From positions 310,001 through 374,000 of the forward strand of contig NZ_SDPT01000001.1 in the NCBI RefSeq assembly GCF_004135605.1: a stretch of 64,000 nucleotides of DNA, read 5' to 3'. Each line of letters opens with the position of its first letter. The first letter of the stretch is position 1. The notes under the pieces are model-generated. The model saw nothing but the letters and a program-made list of their open reading frames with translations. It made no database searches and had not been told where the DNA came from. Positions 57,086 through 64,000 of this stretch are shown here, in pieces. This DNA is from Sphingomonas desiccabilis (lineage in GTDB: Bacteria; Pseudomonadota; Alphaproteobacteria; Sphingomonadales; Sphingomonadaceae). Position numbers and translations under genes: made by a program.

Positions 57086-58249
57086 ATGCCCAAGGCTAAG
57101 CTCGATCACGTCTTCTGCCTCACCGCCCGGTGCGCGGACGGCAAGAAGAAGACGGACTACTACGACGAGGCCGTGACCGGCTTCGTGCTCGAATGCCGAT
57201 CGACCGGCGGCAAGACCTACTACCTCCGGTACCAGGATCAGGGGAACCGCCAGCAGCAGCACAAGATCGGCCGCTGGGAGGATATCACTTTCGCGCAGGC
57301 AAAGAAGGCAGCGCAGCGGCTCCGATCCGAGGTCGTGATGGGTGGCAGTCCGGCCGCCAAGAAGGCGGAGGCGAAGGCGGTGCCGCTCTATGCCGAACTC
57401 GCGGCCCAGCACATGACCGACGCCGAACTGCACCAGCGCAGCTATGCCACGACCGAAATGTACATGCGCCGGCACATCGTGACTCGCTGGGGTAGGGTGC
57501 GCCTCACGGACATCGATCCGCAGTCGGTTGCGAAGTGGCTCGCGGATAAGCGGGCGGAAGGGCTGGCGCCTGCAACGGTCGAGAAGATCCGGGTCATCTT
57601 CGGTCGCAGCTTCGAGCTGGGCCAACGCTGGGGTATTCCGGGCTGCGATCGGAACCCGGCAAAGAGTATACCCCGCAAGCCGCTCAATAACGCCCGTGAG
57701 CGGTTCCTAACGGCGGAGGAGGCTACCCGGCTGCGCGAGGCTGCATCGGCGTCCAAGAACAAGCAGCTGCGGCCGATCGTCGATCTCCTGCTCCTTACCG
57801 GCGCCCGCGTGCGCGAGCTGCTGGATGCCCGTTGGGAGCACGTTGATGTCGGACGGCGGTTGTGGCTGATCCCGACCAGCAAGACCGGCAAGCACCGGTA
57901 CGTTCCACTATCGACCGCCGCTCTGGAGGTCATCAACGCGTTGCCGCGCTATGAGGGGTGCCCATGGCTGATCCCGAACCCGGCGACCCGCCAGCCGTTC
58001 ACGGATATCAAACACCCGTGGCAGACGGCACGCGATGCGGCGGGGCTGCCCGGGCTGCGTATCCATGACCTGAGGCACTCGGCGGCCTCATTCATGGTCA
58101 ATAGCGGCGTCGACCTGTTCGCGGTCGGCAAGGTCTTGGGCCACGCCTCCGTGCAATCGACCCAACGCTACTCGCACCTCGCCAACGACACACTACTTGC
58201 CGCTGTCGAGGCCGGCGCAGCGAAGCAGACGGCCTGCGCTACCGGGTGA
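57086..58249 (+). CDS. Tyrosine site-specific integrase, P4/phage type
   Basis: 387 residues from ATG 57086 (AAAGGA 7 bases upstream; a GTG at 57080 is too close to it). An N-terminal arm-binding DUF4102-like domain (YYDEAVTGFVLECRSTGGKTYYLRY) and a SAM-like core-binding domain (about 95-185) precede the catalytic domain with Arg241 (TGARVREL), His327 and Arg330 (HDLRH), His353 (LGHAS) and nucleophile Tyr362 (TQRYSHL). All catalytic residues are present, so it should be active. It mobilises the module; no matching att pair is visible in the window. Confidence 0.96.
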   Translation: MPKAKLDHVFCLTARCADGKKKTDYYDEAVTGFVLECRSTGGKTYYLRYQDQGNRQQQHKIGRWEDITFAQAKKAAQRLRSEVVMGGSPAAKKAEAKAVPLYAELAAQHMTDAELHQRSYATTEMYMRRHIVTRWGRVRLTDIDPQSVAKWLADKRAEGLAPATVEKIRVIFGRSFELGQRWGIPGCDRNPAKSIPRKPLNNARERFLTAEEATRLREAASASKNKQLRPIVDLLLLTGARVRELLDARWEHVDVGRRLWLIPTSKTGKHRYVPLSTAALEVINALPRYEGCPWLIPNPATRQPFTDIKHPWQTARDAAGLPGLRIHDLRHSAASFMVNSGVDLFAVGKVLGHASVQSTQRYSHLANDTLLAAVEAGAAKQTACATG

Positions 58250-58347
58250 AGCCGACCACACGCCTCGTGCTCGGGCGTTCGGCCAGGTCGGCTTTGCGCC
58301 CGGCCAACGTCCATCCTCCCCACACCATCATCAGAAAGGGTTGCATC

Positions 58348-58686
58348 ATGGATGCCACTTCCAAGCCGCGCGTCTCTGCGGCAGAAATTGACCTCACCGG
58401 AATGATCTCAGCTTCGCCCGAACCCACGGGCACCGCTGCGATGTTCGGGCGCCTTCGAAAGCTTCTCAGAGCATGTGGGCCGAACCGGCATGATCAGGTA
58501 CTCGTACTGATTTCGGCCTGCATAACCGAAGGGGTGGACACCCGGGGCCAGATTATCGGCACGCTTGGTCACCTCGACTTCAAGCGTGGCCATGTCGCGA
58601 TGCTCCTGGCGCAGGGGACGGGCACAAACCCCGAGGTCCATCGCTGGCGGCGAGATGCCGCGGGTACCTACACGTTGCTGTCCTAA
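58348..58686 (+). CDS. Unknown small protein D (112 aa), also with the shared C-terminal segment
   Basis: ATG 58348 with AGAAAGGG 8 bases upstream. After a polar N-terminus, residues about 40-110 align with C1, C2 and the RepA-like tail: DQVLVLISACITEGVDTRGQ, DFKRGHVAMLLAQGTGTNPEVHRW (TGTNP at 91-95) and a final YTLL. It follows the integrase. Function unknown. Confidence 0.75.
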   Translation: MDATSKPRVSAAEIDLTGMISASPEPTGTAAMFGRLRKLLRACGPNRHDQVLVLISACITEGVDTRGQIIGTLGHLDFKRGHVAMLLAQGTGTNPEVHRWRRDAAGTYTLLS

Positions 58687-59147
58687 CATCCGATCGTCTC
58701 AACCCCGCTTCGCGCGCTGGCTTCGGCTGGTACGCGGGGCGGGGCTGATACCCACTTTTTCTTTTTGGTCGAGGTGGCCATTAGAGGCCCGCCAGGCCCC
58801 GCTGACCGTCGCCCGGTACCTGCGCGCCTAGCAGCCAGTCGCGGCCCTCCTGCCTTGGCCCAAATCGAATCTCGTGAACCGCGCGTTCGGCAGGCCCCGT
58901 CAATCCCGCATGTGTCGCCGCAGCTCTCTCCACTCCACTTCTGATCGCGGAAGTGAGTCCGCCAGCGTCGCCGGCTCGGGTGTGGCGCTTAGGCGTGGTC
59001 CGCTTTTGCAGCACCTCTGACACCGGATGTGATGGCTGAGGGCGCCTAGCTCCGTGGGCCAGCGCCTAAGCATCAACGTGGAGCCGCGGGACGACGGAGG
59101 CGACGAGTGACGTTTGTGCGAGTGTTAGCTCGTGGCGTCGTTGCGCA
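58687..59147. other. 461-base stretch without a supportable gene
   Basis: CCCCGC (58703-58708) and GCGGGG (58734-58739) followed by a T-rich stretch (about 58757-58769) could terminate transcription of the 58348 gene. No frame with gene-like features is present. Confidence 0.4.
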
Positions 59148-59705
59148 TCAATAATCCGGAGAGGTGAATATTCGCTGGCGACCTCCGAACCAGACTGTTC
59201 GCGCGGGAAGGCCGTGGCCCGGAAAGTCGATTAAATCCGGCCACTCCGGAACCGGACGATTAGACCGAATCCGATCGTAATTGGAAGCTCGCCACCACCG
59301 GTTGAGGACGGTGACGCTTCGGGTTGGTAGGCCACTTCTCTTCTTATCGTTGAGGGGTAGTTGCAAAAAGTAGGCATGAAGCCATTCCGCATAATCAAGC
59401 GATGCCTTCGTAACCTTCATTTTCTTCCCAGAAGGTTCAGCAGTCGCGATTTCCCCCAGCCAAATTTTTCGCTCGCGCGTCACGTGCGGAAGCGCATGGT
59501 GCCCGTCATGCATTCGGGCGTGCAGCGGGTTGCCGATGCCAACGTATTGGAGCGACGCTTTGCGCTGATACGGGCGCATTCCCACGCACATATATAAGCC
59601 GTCGGTAAAATCATCACGAGCGATGGTTCGTATTGCGCAGAGATCCCCGGAGAGAGGCCCAAACCAGTTCACTGCAATCATCAAATGTTTTCCGGCCACC
59701 ATCAT
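59148..59705 (-). CDS. GIY-YIG-like protein (185 aa), putative nuclease
   Basis: Start at 59705 or at the adjacent ATG 59702, the latter better placed after GGAG. Residues show the order of the GIY-YIG fold: GLY at 36-38, YVG at 54-56 (LQYVGIGN), Arg64, Glu107 in DYAEWLHAYFLQLPLN and Asn119. The rest (RERKIWLGEIATAEPSGKK) is also gene-like. Not a confident family match. It stands alone on the minus strand between the integrase module and the NTPase pair. Low GC suggests acquired DNA. Confidence 0.66.
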   Translation of the reverse strand: MMVAGKHLMIAVNWFGPLSGDLCAIRTIARDDFTDGLYMCVGMRPYQRKASLQYVGIGNPLHARMHDGHHALPHVTRERKIWLGEIATAEPSGKKMKVTKASLDYAEWLHAYFLQLPLNDKKRSGLPTRSVTVLNRWWRASNYDRIRSNRPVPEWPDLIDFPGHGLPARTVWFGGRQRIFTSPDY

Positions 59706-60162
59706 TCTCCATAATGAACGACAAGTACGAACACTGGCAAAAAGTGCAACGGGCTCTGGACCCGCCTGCTTGCGACTTAGAGGCGATCGAGTTCTAAACG
59801 GCGCCAGCTGGACGAGGGCTTACGGGACTGCTCAGCTGTAGCTCGCGGACACGGCTGATTGCTGCGGCAGCTGCTGTCCACGTTCCCGTGTTTGGCAGCC
59901 ATAGCCCACGTGCGGAGGTGCCGCACGCTCGGGTTCCGTCCCAACAGCGGACGCATATTCAGCCGCCTCGTTTTTGGTCGAACGGTTTTCAGGTACGCAC
60001 TATGAGGCGCAAGCGACGCTGCGAAAGCGGACAAATACATAAGACCTGGGGCTGAGCGGTTCAAATTTGCCTCCCTGCAGGCTGCTTGTGTGTTGCTTTC
60101 GCGTTCGTCTGGTGGCTAAAATGCACGACCGGGCTGCATAGCCTTGAGCAAAGGAAATTGTT
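59706..60162. other. 457-base stretch without a supportable gene
   Basis: Divergent spacer between the GIY-YIG-like gene and the NTPase gene. Probably holds both promoters; I cannot assign -35/-10 elements with confidence. Confidence 0.4.
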
Positions 60163-62709
60163 GTGAGCTCCGCCAGTTTGATCGAGGAGTTTCGCGAAAA
60201 TGTGACCTCGATCCTGCTGTCTGAAGACGATTTCATTGATTGGGGGTCAGTCAATGGCAGTGTTTCTCGTGCCGAGCAGGCCGTGTCGCATTTAGAAGCG
60301 TTCCGCTGTGATGGCCCGATTAGCGTTGAACGATTGGCTCAAACGCTGGACGAGCACCCGGATATCTATGATGTGGCGCTTAGTCTTGTTGCATTCAACA
60401 CGAGTGGATCGCAAGTCTCGAAATGGGGCTTGAGCGCTGCCGTCCCGAAAAACCAGTCAGGGCGTGAGCATCTGGCACGACAACTGTTGCATATTGGGCT
60501 TGGGAAAGTATTGGCAACCTCGGCCCCGATCACCGACTTGCTCACTGTGGCGGAAGTCTATAAAGACAGCTTTAGGCGGCGGTTTCGGTCGGGCGATCGG
60601 TTTGGCACTGAGGTCAGGATCGCAGTGTCGAGGGCGATTGCGCAAGTCAATCAAACGCTTCCCACGCCCTTGCGGATCAAATCTGATGCGCTAGCTGACG
60701 TCACGTTGCGCCGCTCGCTTGACTATGTCCTCGCAGTTGAAGGGCGTCCAATTGTAGGCGTCGCAACCGTCTTCCAGAACCAGTCGGGCGGTCGTCAGCA
60801 GCGCGACCTCTCCCTTACCTACCCCGTCCTCCAGCAAAAGCTGGCGGAATATGGTATGGGGCTCGTTCTGATCGCCGACGGCCAAGGTATCGCTGAAGCA
60901 TCAGATCGCACGCTCAACCTGCTATTTGAAAGCGTCCGCTTTCCAATGACGCTGCGTCAAGCAGAGAACGGCCGTCTCGCGGAAGTCTTGCTTACGTCTG
61001 CGAAGCAGCCCGCGCCTGAAACGCTCGACGCTGCGGCAGTGTCGCGGCTAATTTCTGGTGCCCTCGACGCGCGCAACTCAGTGACAGCGGCGGAGCTGCC
61101 GGTTGCAGAAGGCCCTGCGGTTCTTGCCTTAGCCCGTTTCGCAGAGGCGCATCGTGATTTGGGGCTGGCACTCGCCAGCACTGGCAGCGTGCTTAGCTGG
61201 GTTCATCCCCAACTGGTGGATGATGCCCGGCGCCTCGCCATCGCATTCGACAACCGACAGGCTGTGGGATTGCTGGCACGGGCGTTGAATACCGCAGATG
61301 AGGGAGCCACCGCAGAGGATGGAATGGTGTGGGCCTCCATAACCACCCCCGATGAACCACCTTTTACTGGGAAGATGCTTGTCGCGGCGTACGCGGCCGG
61401 TGTGACCAACGACATCCGGAAGCTCATTTGCCGTCACGCCCTTGAGTTCGCGCCTGGGTCAGCTTTTGCGGTCTTGCTGACCGAGCGAGATTTGGGAGCA
61501 TCGGACATCGAGGCTCATCGTAAGCGCCAAGCGGTGTTGCCGGTTAACATTGTGATAGTGGGACCGCGACTGCTGCGTCAAATTGCACGCGCGGCCAGGC
61601 CGGTGGATGTGCTCAACAAGGCAGTGCTGGATCAATCGGACCTGAGCAAGGTTAGCCCGTTTATTCTCAGCAATGCCACGCCGACCCGAATGTTTTTCGG
61701 TCGCGATGCCGAGGCTGCAACGATAATCGGCACCGTATCAACCAACAGCGTCGCGCTATTGGGTAGTCGCCGCATTGGTAAAACTTCCTTGTTGCGCCAC
61801 GTTCGCCAGGAACTTGACGACGCTAATTTCCTGCCCTTTTTTGGAGACTGCCAGACTGTCAAAACGTGGAGTGACTTCGCTGCGCTTGCCAAATCCCAAT
61901 GGGGTTTTGAAGCAGAAAAGGATTTTCGTCCTCAACATCTCGGCGGTCTAATCAGCGCGATGAAAGCCGGGTCAGAGAAACCGGTCGTCATCCTATTGGA
62001 CGAGATTGATCAGCTGCTCGAGTGGGACCGGTTGCATGAGGTGGACTCTGTACCCGAGGCTTTTTTCCGGGCATGTCGGTCGCTGTCGCAGGAGGGAGCG
62101 GCGCAGTTCGTCTTTTCCGGCGAGCGTACAATCGCACAACGAATTTGGGACCCCCAATCGCCGCACTGGAATTTCTGTCGTCCGTTGTCATTGGCGCAGC
62201 TGACCCGCGACGCATCGACGTTGCTGCTCATTCAGCCCCTCAAGGCGATCGGCATACGCATCGTCGACGAGACCAGCTTCGGCGCGCTTGCCTGGCGCCT
62301 GACCAGCGGTCATCCGCAGATTTCACAGTTCCTCGGGGACCGGCTTGTTCGCCGCCTCGATAGCCGACCAAACCGTCAGGATCTTGAACTAAGTGCAGAT
62401 GACGTCAAGGCCGTTGCTGAGACTTACGAGTATGCGGAACACTACCTGAGCACCTATTGGGGTCAGGCTAATCCACTCGAGCGCGAAATCAGCCTGATCG
62501 TGGCGGAAGGCGGAATTCTCCCGGCAGGCCTTTTGAGGCGATTGAAGACAAGCCATCCGGAACTCGATGAGGCTAAGCTGCAAGCGGCGCTTCGAATGCT
62601 CGAACTGTATGGGATAGTTGCCTACAACGACGGCGAGATCGTGTTGCGTGCAGAGTGGTTCAACGAAGCACAATCGTATTTTGGTGGCCGAAACTCGGCG
62701 CCAGCATAG
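60163..62709 (+). CDS. STAND-like NTPase with possible degenerate DpnII-type N-terminal domain
   Basis: 848 residues from GTG 60163, AAAGGAA upstream. Residues about 170-270 (LDYVLAVEGRPIVGVATVFQ, NQSGGRQQ, GMGLVLIADGQGI) follow the pattern of DpnII/MjaII-type restriction folds with Asp187, but the expected E-x-N/K is GVATVF (199-204), so catalysis is doubtful. A helical middle follows. The NTPase has Walker A GSRRIGKTS (534-542), Walker B VVILLDEID (608-616) and FVFSGERT as sensor region. C-terminal winged-helix-like part. Another NTPase gene follows after 10 bases. Possibly a two-gene defence or regulatory unit. Confidence 0.8.
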   Translation: MSSASLIEEFRENVTSILLSEDDFIDWGSVNGSVSRAEQAVSHLEAFRCDGPISVERLAQTLDEHPDIYDVALSLVAFNTSGSQVSKWGLSAAVPKNQSGREHLARQLLHIGLGKVLATSAPITDLLTVAEVYKDSFRRRFRSGDRFGTEVRIAVSRAIAQVNQTLPTPLRIKSDALADVTLRRSLDYVLAVEGRPIVGVATVFQNQSGGRQQRDLSLTYPVLQQKLAEYGMGLVLIADGQGIAEASDRTLNLLFESVRFPMTLRQAENGRLAEVLLTSAKQPAPETLDAAAVSRLISGALDARNSVTAAELPVAEGPAVLALARFAEAHRDLGLALASTGSVLSWVHPQLVDDARRLAIAFDNRQAVGLLARALNTADEGATAEDGMVWASITTPDEPPFTGKMLVAAYAAGVTNDIRKLICRHALEFAPGSAFAVLLTERDLGASDIEAHRKRQAVLPVNIVIVGPRLLRQIARAARPVDVLNKAVLDQSDLSKVSPFILSNATPTRMFFGRDAEAATIIGTVSTNSVALLGSRRIGKTSLLRHVRQELDDANFLPFFGDCQTVKTWSDFAALAKSQWGFEAEKDFRPQHLGGLISAMKAGSEKPVVILLDEIDQLLEWDRLHEVDSVPEAFFRACRSLSQEGAAQFVFSGERTIAQRIWDPQSPHWNFCRPLSLAQLTRDASTLLLIQPLKAIGIRIVDETSFGALAWRLTSGHPQISQFLGDRLVRRLDSRPNRQDLELSADDVKAVAETYEYAEHYLSTYWGQANPLEREISLIVAEGGILPAGLLRRLKTSHPELDEAKLQAALRMLELYGIVAYNDGEIVLRAEWFNEAQSYFGGRNSAPA

Positions 62710-62719
62710 GGGGGAGTTG

Positions 62720-64000
62720 ATGGCGCATCTTCAAGGTGCCGTGCCGCTGAAAGATCCCGACTACGTCGAACGAAAATTCGAAGTAGATCTTCAGCGCGAA
62801 CTAATGGCGGATCGCTGGGTGCTGCTGCTGGGGCCACGCCAACACGGCAAGACGTCAGCGTTGATCCGCTTAAAGAGCGCCCTTGCTGACTACGGCGTGC
62901 CGACTGCGCTCGTCGATTTGCAAGCAAAGCCCGTGCATCAAACCTATTCTGCGTTCGTCACTTGGGTTAGCGACACTGTGCGCGAGCAGTTGGGGACCAC
63001 TGGCCATCCTATGCCGGACGGCGAGGACGTCGGCGCTCTCATTGGGACGGCGCTGCAGCCTGGTCGCAGCCCTGTAGTCATACTCATCGACGAGGCATCG
63101 AACATCGCGGACGCTACTTGGCGGAACGTGTTTTATGGTCAGCTTCGCGCGATTTCGAGTCGGCGTGCGGAAGCCAGTCCCGCCGACTCGGCTGCTCGCC
63201 TGCGCTTCGTCTTTTCAGGTTCATTTCGCCCCGAAACGCTGATCGACGCCGCCAATTCCCCGTTCAATGTCTGTGAACGGATTGACACCGACGACCTAGC
63301 GTCGGCGCAGGTCCATCAACTTGTCAGTGACGTTTCGGGCAATGACGATGTCGCCATAGCTCAGCGCATCTTTGAGGAGGTCGGAGGGCAACCTTTTCTC
63401 GTGCAGAAGTTGGCGCTGAGAATCCAAGGGCAAGAGGACTCGTCGGCCGCGCTGGAGGCTGAGATCGCCACACTCAGAATGGGCGAATCGGATCATGTCA
63501 TCGACCTGTTCAGGAAGATGCTGTCGGAGCCAGGACTGAGCGCTATCGGCGCGCGCATGGTCCGCGATGGTGCAGCACCGGTAGAGGCAGCGGATCCCGA
63601 CTTTCGCTATATGCAGGTGCTTGGACTCGCTCGTCGCCAAGGGGCGAACCTGGTGTTCAGAAACGAACTGTATGCGCACGTGGCAGCGGCCAGCCCGCAA
63701 TTGGGGGGCACGGCGGTAGCTCCGGCTTTGGCGCCGATGTTTCCCATAGCGATTGCAGCTTTCGGAAAGGTGCAGGATCCCGAACTACGGGAGATTGCCT
63801 GGTCGTCGCACAAGGGCGCGATCGCGTCCTATCGTGGTGGCGCCAATCGCCTCGCGCTGGCAGGATTTGGCGGATCGCTTGAGGCAATGTTGATCGATAT
63901 GCTCCAGCGGCAGTCAGAAGCCGCGATTGACGCGGCCATCACGGCAAAGGAAATCAAACTAGGTGGCCGCGAAAAAAGAAGCGATCCAAGCAGCTGGAAC
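62720..64000 (+). CDS. Second STAND/AAA-like NTPase (partial, runs off the window)
   Basis: ATG 62720 behind GGGGAG; open to the last base, 427 residues visible without a stop. Walker A GPRQHGKTS (38-46) and Walker B VVILIDEAS (119-127), then FVFSGSFRPETLI and a helical region GGQPFLVQKLAL as in AAA-like STAND NTPases. From about residue 345 a different domain begins (FGKVQDPELREIAWSSHKGAI), perhaps an effector or sensor. The order of motifs is the same as in the NTPase of the preceding protein. Confidence 0.8.
   Translation, partial: MAHLQGAVPLKDPDYVERKFEVDLQRELMADRWVLLLGPRQHGKTSALIRLKSALADYGVPTALVDLQAKPVHQTYSAFVTWVSDTVREQLGTTGHPMPDGEDVGALIGTALQPGRSPVVILIDEASNIADATWRNVFYGQLRAISSRRAEASPADSAARLRFVFSGSFRPETLIDAANSPFNVCERIDTDDLASAQVHQLVSDVSGNDDVAIAQRIFEEVGGQPFLVQKLALRIQGQEDSSAALEAEIATLRMGESDHVIDLFRKMLSEPGLSAIGARMVRDGAAPVEAADPDFRYMQVLGLARRQGANLVFRNELYAHVAAASPQLGGTAVAPALAPMFPIAIAAFGKVQDPELREIAWSSHKGAIASYRGGANRLALAGFGGSLEAMLIDMLQRQSEAAIDAAITAKEIKLGGREKRSDPSSWN

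Noticed and set aside
58781..59023. 80-codon minus-strand frame
   Set aside because: No ribosome-binding site, no family, Arg/Gly-rich; treated as chance.
1..64000. CRISPR arrays and insertion sequences
   Set aside because: I saw no regularly spaced repeats and no transposase gene or terminal inverted repeats with target duplications.

Overview
The window looks like a chromosome of a sphingomonad (order Sphingomonadales, Alphaproteobacteria). The left 37 kb is very GC-rich. It carries a polysaccharide-export/type I secretion block like those beside sphingan clusters, the order infA-maf-RNase E/G-yacG-tRNA-Phe, hisG-hisD-nusB-thiL, a K+-independent proton-pumping pyrophosphatase, a giant NAD-glutamate dehydrogenase, and extragenic repeats of the type that contain CTTCGACAAGCTCAG. 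This assignment rests on gene content; no 16S gene is present.

Layout. 1-5.8 kb: end of an outer-membrane barrel gene, a Wza-like export protein, a Wzy/ligase-like membrane protein, a type I secretion ABC transporter and an HlyD adaptor, all overlapping or nearly so. 6.5-15.9 kb (minus strand): housekeeping genes. 16.5-20.4 kb (minus): a seven-gene, translationally coupled operon of VOC, GST, SRPBCC, DUF1428 and DUF4287 proteins, divergent from an HxlR regulator. 21.2-24.3 kb: cobS, cobT and a ribbon-helix-helix protein. 24.3-32 kb: an iron-uptake and flavin-electron-transfer region (siderophore receptor, PiuC hydroxylase and PepSY protein on plus; ApbE, DUF4198, DUF2271 and PepSY on minus) with candidate iron-responsive operators. 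32-37.6 kb: NAD-glutamate dehydrogenase and a PAS protein. 37.8 kb: tRNA-Thr(CGT).

Right of tRNA-Thr the character changes: lower GC, accessory genes, long gaps. 38.7-49.9 kb is a compact five-gene operon: SNF2-type helicase with a C-terminal nuclease-like NOV_C domain, PtuA-like ATPase, PtuB-like HNH nuclease, DUF1156 DNA methyltransferase and DUF499 ATPase. I read it as a composite anti-phage system in which a Septu/retron-type effector pair is built into a methyltransferase/DUF499/helicase system. 52-58.7 kb is a small mobile module: small paralogous proteins, a RepA-like ATPase and a tyrosine integrase. Four of its proteins share a C-terminal segment. Several of its genes lie directly behind terminator-like hairpins or a duplicated three-hairpin leader that could mask the ribosome-binding site. 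59-64 kb holds a candidate GIY-YIG protein and two adjacent STAND-like NTPases, the first with a possible degenerate DpnII-like domain; the second runs off the window.

The strongest candidates for something undescribed are the five-gene operon and the structured leaders plus shared C-terminal segment of the integrase module.
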